From: Treponema parvum
GTDB lineage: Bacteria; Spirochaetota; Spirochaetia; Treponematales; Treponemataceae
Direction: 5' to 3'
Assembly (NCBI RefSeq): GCF_017893965.1
Contig: NZ_CP054142.1
Coordinates: 434,001 to 498,000 of the forward strand
Length of the DNA stretch: 64,000 bases
Part shown: positions 1 through 8,369 of the stretch, piece after piece
Numbering within the stretch: the first letter of the stretch is position 1
Layout: each line of letters starts with the position of its first letter
Made by a program: the position numbers and the translations under genes
Notes under the pieces: model-generated
The model's database searches: none
The model's input: only the letters and a program-made list of their open reading frames with translations
Told to the model about the DNA's origin: nothing

Positions 1-1
1 G

Positions 2-214
2 TGGCATCCGGGCGCGCGCGTTGTTGATGCGGAGCGCATTGAAGCTATGGCGCGGAAAATAGGTTTTTTTGTAACGGCCGGAAGCGATTTTCACGGTGAA
101 AAAGTCAGAGCCGAACGCAGACTCGGGCATACTTCAGGCGGAAAAGCTATAGAAGATCGTTTTTGGACAGAAGAACTTCGCCCTCATTTAAAGAATTTTA
201 CGGAAACTTTTTGA
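2..214 (+). CDS. PHP-domain phosphoesterase, C-terminal fragment
   Basis: Reading frame 2 is open from the window edge to a TGA at 212-214 and encodes about 70 residues. It contains WHPG near the start and TAGSDFHG in the middle, then LGHTSGG. HP and GSDFH motifs of this kind are the C-terminal metal-ligand and loop motifs of the PHP family (TrpH/YciV type, including 5'-3' exonucleases and RNase AM). Most of the domain lies outside the window, so substrate and start cannot be judged. It is followed by about 115 non-coding bases and then yifB. Confidence 0.75.
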   Translation, partial: WHPGARVVDAERIEAMARKIGFFVTAGSDFHGEKVRAERRLGHTSGGKAIEDRFWTEELRPHLKNFTETF

Positions 215-313
215 CCGGAGCCGGCTGGAACACGGAACGAGCAAATCCGATATGGGATTCGGTGTTCTTTTTGAAAGGATCCTTTTGCAGAATTTTATAA
301 AACGCGCGCATTT

Positions 314-319
314 TATAAT
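314..319 (+). promoter_or_regulatory. -10 element upstream of yifB
   Basis: A perfect TATAAT ends 11 bases before the yifB ATG. No good -35 is seen at 16-18 bases. The mRNA leader would be only a few bases long, so the GAGGG between the box and ATG may lie outside the transcript. Confidence 0.4.
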
Positions 320-330
320 CAGAGGGTTAA

Positions 331-1926
331 ATGAGGATCTTTTCGTTTTCTCCGTTCGGTTATGAAGGCGCTTTAGTTTCAGTTGAAGTTGACTTACGGC
401 GCGGCATTCCTTCCGTAGATTTGGTCGGACTTGCGGACGGAGCCGTAAGGGAATCGCGGGAGCGCATGCGCTCGGCAATCTGTAACGCGGGTTTTGAATT
501 TCCACAGGAAAGGGTTTTAATAAGTTTATCTCCCGCAGATTTAAAAAAAGAAGGAGCCGGTTTTGATCTGGCGATAGCTTTGGCCGTATTGCAGGCTAAA
601 AAGCAAAAGGATGAAAAGCCGAAACGCTTTTTACCCGAAAACAATGCGGACTACGGCGGCTACGGGGATTACGGCGGCGAAAAATCAATTCTCGTTATGG
701 GGGAACTTGAGCTTTGCGGGAATGTGCGTCCCGTCCGCGGAATACATGCCGCTGCGGAAACCGCGGCTTCGGCCGGAATAAGATATTGCATAGTTCCCGC
801 CGTAAACTCAAGCGAAGCGCAAGAAGTGTGCGGAATGCGCGTGTTTTCCGCTGCGACTCTAAAAGAAGCGTTTTTCGCTTTGGAAGATACTTCCGCTTTT
901 AAAGAATCTTCGGATTCGGCCGGCAGAGAGATTCTTTTTGAAGACGATTTTGTAGAAATAGGCGGAATCGCTTTTTCTAAGGTTACGGCCGGTTTTGAAT
1001 TTTCGGATGTCGTGGGGCAGCCGTTTTTAATCCGCGGCTTACAGATTGCGGCGGCCGGCTTCCATAATCTTTTGGTATTCGGGCCTCCCGGCTGCGGAAA
1101 ATCGATGGCGCTGCAAAAATTTCCGGCTTTGCTTCCCCTTTTAACCGTCGAAGAATCGCGTCCCGTCACAAGGATTTATTCTTTGGCGGGAATTCTCCCG
1201 GTTGAAAAATCACGCGTACGCCTTCCGCCTTTTAGAATGCCGCATCAAACCGCCAGCATCGAAGGCCTTTGCGGAGGAGGGCCGGCTTGTAAACCCGGAG
1301 AAATCTCTTTGGCGCACAACGGCGTCTTATTTTTGGACGAAGCGCCGGAATTCAAAACCTCCGTGCTCCAGATGCTGAGAGTTCCGCTTGAAAGCGGATA
1401 CGTAACCCTAAGCCGCGCCGGGCGATCTTCGGTTTATCCGGCTTCGTTTCAGCTTCTCATGGCGGCTAACCCGTGTCCCTGCGGAAATTTCGGTTCTAAA
1501 AACAAAATTTGCTTATGCAGCACGCATTCAATCGAACTGTATTGGAAGCGGTTTTCAGGTCCCTTGCTCGATCGCATAGACATGCGCATCCGCACCGATA
1601 TTCCTTTTACTGCCGAAAAATTTTCTACGGAAGAACTCAGAAAGGGCGTTGCCCTGGCGGTAAAAATGCAGCGGAAGCGGCAGGGAAAAAGAAACGCTAG
1701 ACTGAACAGTGACGAAATAGCGACTTTTTGCAGATTGTCGGACGATGCCGAAAACTTTCTTGACGCGGCTTCAAAAAGATACGGGTTTTCTCCGCGGGCG
1801 TCGGCTTCCTGTTTAAAACTTTCGCGGACTGTCGCCGATCTGGAAGGGAGCGAAGATATTAAAACGGAGCATATAAAGGAAGCCGTGGAATACAGAAAAA
1901 ATTCGGGAGGAATAGATTTTGTGTGA
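331..1926 (+). CDS. yifB: YifB/ComM family Mg-chelatase-like AAA+ ATPase
   Basis: This 531-residue protein matches the full length of the YifB/ComM family. ComM is a hexameric helicase that promotes branch migration during integration of transforming DNA; in non-competent bacteria the role is unclear. Residues 1-180 form the N-terminal ChlI-like domain, with SVDLVGLADGAVRESRER near the start. The Walker A motif GPPGCGKS lies at 251-258 and the Walker B motif LFLDE at about 333-337. A Cys-rich loop (NPCPCGNFG, CLCS) follows, and the C-terminal Mg-chelatase region ends the protein. A Gly/Tyr-rich insert (YGGYGDYGG) sits near residue 110. It stands alone, one base from a convergent tRNA-Leu. Family assignment is firm; a role in competence here is inference. 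Confidence 0.93.
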   Translation: MRIFSFSPFGYEGALVSVEVDLRRGIPSVDLVGLADGAVRESRERMRSAICNAGFEFPQERVLISLSPADLKKEGAGFDLAIALAVLQAKKQKDEKPKRFLPENNADYGGYGDYGGEKSILVMGELELCGNVRPVRGIHAAAETAASAGIRYCIVPAVNSSEAQEVCGMRVFSAATLKEAFFALEDTSAFKESSDSAGREILFEDDFVEIGGIAFSKVTAGFEFSDVVGQPFLIRGLQIAAAGFHNLLVFGPPGCGKSMALQKFPALLPLLTVEESRPVTRIYSLAGILPVEKSRVRLPPFRMPHQTASIEGLCGGGPACKPGEISLAHNGVLFLDEAPEFKTSVLQMLRVPLESGYVTLSRAGRSSVYPASFQLLMAANPCPCGNFGSKNKICLCSTHSIELYWKRFSGPLLDRIDMRIRTDIPFTAEKFSTEELRKGVALAVKMQRKRQGKRNARLNSDEIATFCRLSDDAENFLDAASKRYGFSPRASASCLKLSRTVADLEGSEDIKTEHIKEAVEYRKNSGGIDFV

Positions 1927-1927
1927 T

Positions 1928-2010
1928 TACCGGCGAAGAGACTTGAACTCTTACATCATTGCTGACAAAGGATTTTGAGTCCTTCGTGTCTACCATTCCA
2001 CCACGCCGGC
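1928..2010 (-). tRNA. tRNA-Leu (anticodon CAA)
   Basis: The reverse strand folds as a class II tRNA: a 7-bp acceptor stem (CCGGCG pairs plus a G-U first pair), a GGTGGAAT-type D arm, anticodon stem AAGGA/TCCTT with loop CTCAAAA (anticodon CAA), a long variable arm, and a T arm AAGAG/CTCTT with TTCAAGT. CCA is not encoded. The 3' end lies one base from the yifB stop codon, so the two genes converge with no spacer. Confidence 0.9.
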
Positions 2011-2197
2011 GAGTATAAAAAATATAACAAAAATTTCAGATTTTGACAAGCCGCATGTTTTTAGACTTATGTTCAGATCGGCCGCCGCCCTGCAGCACAC
2101 GGACGCACCGCGCGGATGCCGTGTCGCACAAAATAGCCGCGTATTTTTGCCATGCAAAAATACGGTAGTGAGCGGTACATGGATGTACCGCGAACGG

Positions 2198-2431
2198 CCA
2201 CTGCTCGGATTTACTCTGATAAGTCTGGAGAAGAAAAATGCTCCGGCATTTTTCTTTTATAGAGACGCTCGCAAATCCTGCGCCACTGCTCGGATTTACT
2301 CTAAAAAGTCGAAAGTAAAAAACGACTAGGTCGTTTTTCTTTTATAGGAGGCGCTCGCGATTTCTGCGTTTCCCTCGAAATCGCTCGTTTAAGTCGAGAG
2401 TTGAAAAACGCTTAGTGCGTTTTTCTTTTAT
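2198..2431 (+). repeat. Repeat-rich gap with three copies of an AAAAA-hairpin-TTTTTCTTTTAT element (family C)
   Basis: The stretch 2011-2546 has no credible gene. It holds three similar hairpins at 2234-2260, 2317-2345 and 2404-2431. Each is an A-run, a short stem (ATGC/GCAT, ACGAC/GTCGT, ACGC/GCGT) and then TTTTTCTTTTAT, followed by a CGCTCGC- or CACGCAAAT-like tail. A 20-bp perfect direct repeat, CCACTGCTCGGATTTACTCT, occurs at 2198-2217 and 2283-2302. A related hairpin occurs at 44522-44550. The stems differ in sequence but stay paired. They could act as terminators, but no common gene orientation supports that. Confidence 0.6.
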
Positions 2432-2546
2432 CGGACACGCACGCAAATCGAAAGATTTGCGTGCTCTTGCCACTATCGTCCATTTATGTTAGTATAACGT
2501 ATCTAAAAATATGTTTAAAAATAAACCTATGATTTGGAGGATTATT

Positions 2547-4412
2547 ATGCCGAAAATTCATTGGGCTTTTTTATCTGCGTTTTTATTTGCCTTTTCCTTA
2601 TTATCTGTATCATCCTGCAAACTTGACGCATCGTTAGACGACAGCCCAACCGACAACCATATTCCTGTTACGGGTATTTATGTTCCGAGCAATGAAGTTA
2701 ATCTCAGTCTTGTAAAAGGTACCGACTATCGGTTAACCGCTAGAGTTATTCCCTTTGAAGCCGGAAATCAAACTTTGACTTATTCGACGGATACTGCCGA
2801 TATCATTTCCGTAAGTGATTCGGGAATTGTGTCGGCGAAGGATGTGGGCGGTCCCGTTACCCTTACGATAAAAGCCGCTAACAATGTGCAACGACAGATT
2901 GGCGTTACCGTTACGGCGGCTCCTGTTCCGGTTACAAGCATTGTGTTTGAACAAACGGTACCTACCTCTTTATTTATCGGTGAAAGCTATAGAATCATGG
3001 CAAAAGTACAACCTGATGAAGCAACGAATAAAGAGCTTACCTACACCGCAGACAATAATAGTGCACATGTAGCTTCCGATGGTACGGTAACTGCCCAATC
3101 GGAGGGAACTGTAAACATAACCGTAAAGTCGCAAAGCGATCCCGAAATCATAGCGACTGTTACTATCACCATAAAACAAAGACCCTCAATTGAACTGATA
3201 ACAGAAGAAATGACGAGTGAAAGCAGTGAATCAAATCTGAATCTTGAAATAAAAACGCTCAACGGGAAGCTTTCATATACGCCTAAAATTGTTGGAGAAG
3301 GAAGCAGCTGGCTTACCGTTGTTCACATAGACAACACTACAGATGTAGAAAAAGATACAATACACCTAAAAGCTGCTCAAAATAAAACCGTATGGAAGCG
3401 AACTGCCTATATTAACTTCGAGGATGAATCCAATCAAGTGATCAAAAATGCCGATGGAAAAAAACTCGAGGTAAAAGTAGTTCAGAAAGAGAACGAGAAC
3501 CCAACTGTAAGAATACAATGGGTTCATGGCATAGATGCTCCGACTCCGAGTGAAAAGACAGCAATTCCGGTTCCTCATGTCGGTCAAGCTAAAAAATTTT
3601 ATTGGAATGATGAAAATATTTTCTTCTGGTATGAAGGTGATAATACGAAATGGTTCAACAATAGAAAGGCAAAGCCCGTAGGTGCAGTTGCTACCGACGG
3701 CGGCGATAGCAACCAATGCTGGGCTAAAACTGCTTCCAATATGTTACATTGGTGGTTTTTACAGAATAAAGAAAACATAGACAATTACATAACAAAGAAA
3801 AATATAACAGGTGCTGAAAAAGATAAGTATCAACATTTTTATTACCGGAATTTTTCCGATAATCAAGAGCCGGAGAAAAGTTATATAGCAAAAACTTTCA
3901 GGACAAAGGCACATAACGGAGAGCTAGGGGGATATGTTATAAGCGGTCTTGCATGGTATCTCTACGGTAATACAAGTGCATCACACCCCAGCACCCCCAC
4001 ATACGAAGGACCTGCTTTATTCAAAGATGTGTTTAGCAAAGAAGACACTCCTATTGAAGATAAAATTGTTATGAACAAAGTTGAGTTTGAAACAGTAATA
4101 ACCGAAGCGCTTAATTCCCAAAAAGCAATCGGACTACACATGCGGGGTACAAAGGGCGGAAAAGATTATGGCCATGCAATAACACTTTGGGGTGCGGTCT
4201 TTGATGGAGAGGGAAATATTATTGCAATCTATGTTGTTGACAATAATTATAAGGAAAACAGGATATTCCCTTACGGAATCTACTATAGAGATGGTCGCCC
4301 TTACATTTTTAACTATCCAAACAATGCATTCGCTACTGATAGGTATGTGGGTGAAGTAATTACCCTAGACAAAGGCGAAGAGCTGTGGCAAGAATGGTTT
4401 AGAACACATTAG
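2547..4412 (+). CDS. Lipoprotein with Ig-like domains and an IdeS-type (C66) cysteine protease domain
   Basis: The start at 2547 is chosen because GGAGG at 2536-2540 sits six bases before it; this gives 621 residues. Residues 1-23 are a signal peptide with lipobox LSVSSC (Cys24). Two BIG_2 Ig-like domains follow (about 40-122 and 125-208), then a BACON-like domain (about 210-312, with SSWLTV and KVVQKEN). The C-terminal part matches streptococcal IdeS: CWAKTASNMLHWWFLQNK, GHAITLWGAVFD and IYVVDNN. The catalytic triad would be Cys391, His543 and Asp565; the His-Asp spacing of 22 equals that of IdeS (His262, Asp284). IdeS cleaves IgG at the hinge, and an IdeS-like treponemal protease has been reported in T. 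denticola. Surface exposure and the antibody substrate are inferred here. A family C repeat block lies upstream and a terminator hairpin lies at 4521-4550. Confidence 0.9.
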   Translation: MPKIHWAFLSAFLFAFSLLSVSSCKLDASLDDSPTDNHIPVTGIYVPSNEVNLSLVKGTDYRLTARVIPFEAGNQTLTYSTDTADIISVSDSGIVSAKDVGGPVTLTIKAANNVQRQIGVTVTAAPVPVTSIVFEQTVPTSLFIGESYRIMAKVQPDEATNKELTYTADNNSAHVASDGTVTAQSEGTVNITVKSQSDPEIIATVTITIKQRPSIELITEEMTSESSESNLNLEIKTLNGKLSYTPKIVGEGSSWLTVVHIDNTTDVEKDTIHLKAAQNKTVWKRTAYINFEDESNQVIKNADGKKLEVKVVQKENENPTVRIQWVHGIDAPTPSEKTAIPVPHVGQAKKFYWNDENIFFWYEGDNTKWFNNRKAKPVGAVATDGGDSNQCWAKTASNMLHWWFLQNKENIDNYITKKNITGAEKDKYQHFYYRNFSDNQEPEKSYIAKTFRTKAHNGELGGYVISGLAWYLYGNTSASHPSTPTYEGPALFKDVFSKEDTPIEDKIVMNKVEFETVITEALNSQKAIGLHMRGTKGGKDYGHAITLWGAVFDGEGNIIAIYVVDNNYKENRIFPYGIYYRDGRPYIFNYPNNAFATDRYVGEVITLDKGEELWQEWFRTH

Positions 4413-4520
4413 TAAGCAGCTTTTACAAATAACAAGGCGGCTGTAAAAAGTTCCGCGGGGCTTTTTCAGCTGCGTTGTAACACAAATACATTAAAAGAAT
4501 ACCGCGCAAGGTCTAAAAAA

Positions 4521-4550
4521 AGCGCACTCATAACGAGTGCGCTTTTTTTT
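4521..4550 (+). terminator. Terminator hairpin after the IdeS-like gene
   Basis: AGCGCACTC and GAGTGCGCT form a perfect 9-bp stem with loop ATAAC, followed by eight T. An A-run precedes the stem, so it can also stop transcription of the minus-strand lipoprotein ending at 4587. Confidence 0.85.
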
Positions 4551-4586
4551 CAGACGTTTTTCTTTTTTAAGGTAAAACTTTTTTTC

Positions 4587-5090
4587 TTAGTCTTTAGCGC
4601 TAAGGATTTCAGTAAAGGTGGGGCTGCGTACCCTTTCAAATTTTCTCGTCGTACTATTGCCGCCGGATGTTTCTACCATTGTCAAGCTGTTACCTTTCAA
4701 GGAGAGGTACGCATGGATCGTGTCGGAGCCTCTAACAAATATCAATTTTGTGTCCTCTACGTAGTACGAAATATCCCAGTCTCCCATTTTGTAAAATCCG
4801 TCTTTAGAAGGGTCTGTAAATCCCGTTTGTTTCTCTGCATTGTAAATCTTGTTTTGATATAGACACATATACGGCTGTATTAGAGTAGCGTTTGGCGCAC
4901 CAGGCCCCGGATGAGGGTGTATTTGTATGGGGCTGGTTCCTTCTTGAGTTGAAACTTCTCTCCATACGCGTTTTATCGCATCGGAAAAATCTTCCTCCGA
5001 AGAAGAACACGAAGTAAGCGCCAAACTTAAAGCGAGTAATGCGGTTCCCGCTAAAAATAAAAATAGAGGCTTTTTGTTTAAATTTTTCAT
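4587..5090 (-). CDS. Hypothetical lipoprotein, 167 aa
   Basis: The start is supported by AGGAG ten bases upstream. Residues 1-27 form a signal peptide ending in lipobox LALTSC (Cys28), then a Ser/Glu-rich linker. The mature part is about 140 residues of alternating beta-type segments (WREVS, KIYNA, GDWDISYYVEDTKLIFV, NSLTMV), similar in outline to small lipocalin-like or META-type beta-barrel lipoproteins. I do not recognise the family, and no catalytic motif is visible. It converges with the IdeS-like gene and shares its terminator. Its leader contains a family B palindrome (5116-5145). Confidence 0.75.
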   Translation of the reverse strand: MKNLNKKPLFLFLAGTALLALSLALTSCSSSEEDFSDAIKRVWREVSTQEGTSPIQIHPHPGPGAPNATLIQPYMCLYQNKIYNAEKQTGFTDPSKDGFYKMGDWDISYYVEDTKLIFVRGSDTIHAYLSLKGNSLTMVETSGGNSTTRKFERVRSPTFTEILSAKD

Positions 5091-5115
5091 TGTCTACTCC
5101 TATCCTACAAAATTA

Positions 5116-5145
5116 ACTGTCCAAAAACTTCCGCTCTTGGACGGT
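5116..5145. repeat. Family B palindrome (ACTGTCCAA...TTGGACGGT)
   Basis: A 9-bp imperfect inverted repeat with a 12-base loop containing AACTT. It resembles hairpins at 30183-30219, 30289-30315 and 50752-50794, and a half copy at 58446-58460. It lies in the presumed leader or promoter region of the minus-strand lipoprotein. Confidence 0.5.
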
Positions 5146-5204
5146 TTCCCTGATTTCCGTGCACTTTTTATGCCTCATATTAGCAAATATGCGTTTATTG
5201 GGGC

Positions 5205-5237
5205 AAGCGGGCGCTCGTTACAGTGCGCCCGCTTTTT
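5205..5237 (+). terminator. Terminator-like hairpin without an upstream gene
   Basis: AAGCGGGCGC and GCGCCCGCTT form a 10-bp GC-rich stem followed by T-rich DNA on the plus strand. No plus-strand gene ends here; the neighbours DUF1015 and the lipoprotein are both on the minus strand. It may be an insulating hairpin or a repeat. Confidence 0.4.
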
Positions 5238-5303
5238 ATCGCTGCAGCGTTAGCCGTTTAGCCGCCGTCATAGGCTGGCCGGCTGTACCATAGCGAGAGC
5301 TGT

Positions 5304-6647
5304 TTAAAAAAGCCTGCGGCATTCCATATAAAATCGTTTTTCGTCGGCTTCTCCCATTGAAAAACTCTTTCGCGGCAGCGCGCCGCGGTCTCTTATCGTT
5401 TTAAAAAAACTTTCTTTATCGACCGGCGGCAAAAGAAGAGCGACGACGCCGTCTTTTGCTCCCAATGAAAAAACTTCATCGCTTCCGTGAATGTAATCGA
5501 TCGTTATGTCTATGCCTTTTTTTGTTTCGCCGCCGATAAAAAGATCAAGCTCGGGCTGCAGGCCCGCTACGAGCAGGTCTTTAAAAGAAGTTTTGATGTC
5601 AAGATATTTTACCTCTCCTTCTTTCGTATAAACCATCCCGAAGTGTTCGCCTTTGGAATTGTCTTTTACCCGTTCTTTCAGCTCTTTTGCCGATCCGCAT
5701 TCCATGACGGTTCCGGAAAGTTTGTTTTGTAAAAATAAAATAAGTTTTTGCGGATCCGCATTGAACAAAACCCTGTGAATCGGCTCGAATGTTAGACCCG
5801 AGTCGTATATGTTTACGATTTCAACAAGGGCATAACGTATGCGGCTGTTTATGACTTCATCTTCGGGAACTCCTTTTTCGTAAAGTTCTTTTTTATACTC
5901 TTCCCAGACCGCCTTTGCCGTTGCCAAAGAGTGGTTTCCGTCGCCGACGGCAAACAAAAACACCGAACCTTGCGGATCCGTGTTCTTTTGAGCGATGATT
6001 TTTAGAGCCTTTTCGATGTTTTGTATGTCTTCCGCTTTATCTATTCCCCAGCCCGTTATGCTTCCTCCGTTTTGCATGAGATTTCCGCTGTATTCGGGCT
6101 TTTTGCCTGAGAGTTTTACGCGCCTTCCCGCTTCTTCAATGAAAATGTGTTCAAAATCGTTCACCAAGAGCATTATGTGCGGAATTTCAAGCGGAGCCCC
6201 TTTTCGTATTTCCATTCTCGGAGGAATACGCGACGCAATGGTCGCTTCCGTAGCCCTTATAGGCGCCTTGCTGCCGGGTTTCCAGTCATAGGTTTCAAGG
6301 TCGATTGCGGCGACAAGACCTGAGCGCGTGCGACCGAAAGCGGTTGTCCTTTCCGTGTATATGAATTGTTTTTTCGGCGCTGCAAAAACACCGTTGTCCA
6401 AATAATCTTTCATAGTTCGCCTTATATCTTGGATGCGGGCGTTTTTGTCCGGTTCGTCAAGATAAACTTCAGGCAGAATCATGTTTAGAGTCGAAGCTTT
6501 GCCGCATGCGAGTTCCTTTGCTTTTTTCCAATAGTCCTTGTTTTGTGTGTATTGGTCGCAGGCGATCACGGCCCATGTTTTCGTGTCTACGTTTTTCGGT
6601 AATAGAATTTCGGGAACAAAAATTCCCGCTTTATTTAATATTTCCAT
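5304..6647 (-). CDS. DUF1015 family protein
   Basis: At 447 residues this is a full-length DUF1015 protein, a widespread bacterial family of unproven biochemical function found in many anaerobes. Family hallmarks seen are the N-terminal WAVIACDQYTQN segment, RSGLVAAIDLETYDW near residue 105, and VGDGNHSLATAKAVW near 240, which is the most conserved block. No signal peptide or membrane segment is present, so it should be cytosolic. It is divergent from rpoN with only 45 bases between the two ATGs. Its start lies six bases after an extended -10 element (TGA-TATATT), with no Shine-Dalgarno sequence. Confidence 0.9.
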   Translation of the reverse strand: MEILNKAGIFVPEILLPKNVDTKTWAVIACDQYTQNKDYWKKAKELACGKASTLNMILPEVYLDEPDKNARIQDIRRTMKDYLDNGVFAAPKKQFIYTERTTAFGRTRSGLVAAIDLETYDWKPGSKAPIRATEATIASRIPPRMEIRKGAPLEIPHIMLLVNDFEHIFIEEAGRRVKLSGKKPEYSGNLMQNGGSITGWGIDKAEDIQNIEKALKIIAQKNTDPQGSVFLFAVGDGNHSLATAKAVWEEYKKELYEKGVPEDEVINSRIRYALVEIVNIYDSGLTFEPIHRVLFNADPQKLILFLQNKLSGTVMECGSAKELKERVKDNSKGEHFGMVYTKEGEVKYLDIKTSFKDLLVAGLQPELDLFIGGETKKGIDITIDYIHGSDEVFSLGAKDGVVALLLPPVDKESFFKTIRDRGALPRKSFSMGEADEKRFYMECRRLF

Positions 6648-6653
6648 GTTAAA

Positions 6654-6686
6654 AATATATCAGTAAGAAATTTTTTGTGCTATAGT
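6654..6686. promoter_or_regulatory. Overlapping divergent promoters of DUF1015 and rpoN
   Basis: On the minus strand an extended -10 (TGA then TATATT, 6662-6654) lies six bases before the DUF1015 ATG. On the plus strand an extended -10 (TGC then TATAGT, 6678-6686) lies six bases before the rpoN ATG. With a 17-base spacer the rpoN -35 position (6658-6663) falls on the DUF1015 -10, so polymerases on the two promoters should exclude each other. Neither gene has room for a leader. Confidence 0.55.
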
Positions 6687-6692
6687 AAATTT

Positions 6693-8366
6693 ATGCCGGA
6701 AGCCAAATTTTATCAGATTCAAAAAGCTTCGCAAATACAGACCCAAAAAATGAGCCGGCAGCAAATTTATTCTCTTAATCTACTTGCAATGAACAGTCAG
6801 GATCTCCGAAGCGAAATATATGCGGCCGCTGAAAAGAATCCCGCGCTTGAGATTGTAAAAGATCCCGTCCTTGCCGGAGAGAATGTAAAAAAAGTTTCTT
6901 TTAGGCCTTCCGACTACCTAAGGCTGGGAAGAGCCTCCGCATTAGGGCAAAGCAAGGCCGACAGTTTTCAGGAAGCGCTTGAAAGCCGCCCCGACGAAAG
7001 AGAGACCTTGCAGGAACATCTTATTTCACAGCTGAATGTTTCTAAAATTTCAAAGGATAAATACAAACTTTCGCGAAAGCTCATTGAAAATCTTGATAAT
7101 TCCGGCTTTCACATATTGGCGCCTATTTCGCTTTTGGATTCTGAAAATCCTTTGCACACTGAGAAATTTCTTGATTCGTGTATGGATCTTGTCCGCCGCA
7201 TGGATCCGATAGGTACTTGCTGTACCGGCGTTCCCGAAAGTCTTTTTGTTCAGGCCTCTCTTAAAAAAAACGCTTCTCTGGCGGTATTGTTTTTATTGGA
7301 CGGACATTTTGATTTTTTAGATCCTCCGCGGCCTTCTTCGATTTTAAAGAAAATAAAAGAATTTGTTGAAAAAAGAAAAAAAATGGCTTTTTCTTCTTCC
7401 GATTATGAAAAAAAAGATTATCACCCTGAAAATTTCGATATTAAAGATGTTGAAGACGCTCTAGCCTTTATAAAGACTCTGGATCCGTTTCCTGCGAGGC
7501 AGTTCGGACTGTCGGCGGGCGCCTACGTCGTCCCGGACGTTTATGTTTACAAGGTTCCCGTTGACATACCAACAGAAGCTGGAAAGCGCGGCGATATTGA
7601 CGGCGGCTCAGACAGCACAGGCAGCGGCGCAAATAAAGCCTGCGGCAATTCCGGCAGCGGCACTGAGGGCGGCGTTCAAGAAAAAATCGGCGAAACCGCT
7701 GCCGGCGGCATTAAAAGCGTCGGGATCGGCAGTGCGGCCGGCATTGAAAGCGGCGCGGCCCGCGATTTCGGCTTTCGCGTAGAGCTTGCCGAAAATTTTA
7801 TTCCTTCCGTAGCCGTTTCTCCCGGATATATGAAAATCGAACCGAATATCGTCTCAAAAGACGATAAAAAATTTATCGCCGCTTCCGTGCGGGAAGCAAA
7901 ATCGTTTATTGAAAATCTTGAATTCAGAAAGCAAACCATCATAAAAGCTTGCAACGCCATAGTGAGAGCCCAGTTTGATTTTTTTGCAAAAGGGCCGCAC
8001 TTTCTTGCTCCGCTGCGCCAAAAAGACATTGCCGCCGATATAGGCGTTCATGAGGCGACCGTTTCTCGTATGGCAAATAGCAAATTCATTCAGTGCGAAT
8101 GGGGACTTTTCCCCGTAAAATATTTTTTTACGAACGCGCTGTCAACGGATTTGAGTTCCGCATCCGCTCAAAAATACGGCGCCGTTTCAAGCGAAAAAGT
8201 TAAATATGAAATTTCAAAGATCATATCTTCGCAGCCTCCGGGAGCCAGGCCTCTTTCGGACCAAAAACTTGCCGCATTGCTTGAACAAAGCGGCATAAAA
8301 ATTGCCCGGCGCACGGTTGCAAAATACAGAAGTCAACTGAATATAGAATCGTCTTATTTGCGTTAA
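6693..8366 (+). CDS. rpoN: RNA polymerase sigma-54 factor RpoN
   Basis: Sigma-54 directs polymerase to -24/-12 promoters and needs an ATP-driven activator. The ATG at 6693 is preferred over the in-frame TTG at 6675, which lies in the promoter; this gives 557 residues. Region I is residues 5-60, rich in Gln and Leu (QIQTQKMSRQQIYSLNLLAMNSQ). The core-binding domain follows, and the HTH near 440-475 contains ADIGVHEATVSRM. The RpoN box ARRTVAKYR is at 538-546. The protein is longer than usual because of a Gly/Ser/Ala-rich insert at about 292-357 within the core-binding part. hpf and hprK follow, the order seen around rpoN in many bacteria. Confidence 0.95.
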   Translation: MPEAKFYQIQKASQIQTQKMSRQQIYSLNLLAMNSQDLRSEIYAAAEKNPALEIVKDPVLAGENVKKVSFRPSDYLRLGRASALGQSKADSFQEALESRPDERETLQEHLISQLNVSKISKDKYKLSRKLIENLDNSGFHILAPISLLDSENPLHTEKFLDSCMDLVRRMDPIGTCCTGVPESLFVQASLKKNASLAVLFLLDGHFDFLDPPRPSSILKKIKEFVEKRKKMAFSSSDYEKKDYHPENFDIKDVEDALAFIKTLDPFPARQFGLSAGAYVVPDVYVYKVPVDIPTEAGKRGDIDGGSDSTGSGANKACGNSGSGTEGGVQEKIGETAAGGIKSVGIGSAAGIESGAARDFGFRVELAENFIPSVAVSPGYMKIEPNIVSKDDKKFIAASVREAKSFIENLEFRKQTIIKACNAIVRAQFDFFAKGPHFLAPLRQKDIAADIGVHEATVSRMANSKFIQCEWGLFPVKYFFTNALSTDLSSASAQKYGAVSSEKVKYEISKIISSQPPGARPLSDQKLAALLEQSGIKIARRTVAKYRSQLNIESSYLR

Positions 8367-8369
8367 ATT

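Noticed and set aside
2069-2329. An 86-codon plus-strand frame
   Set aside because: It covers family C repeat DNA, has no ribosome site and shows no protein-like pattern.
7543-7782. An Ala-rich 79-codon frame inside rpoN
   Set aside because: It is a frame shadow of the GC-rich low-complexity insert; the rpoN frame itself is continuous and functional in pattern.
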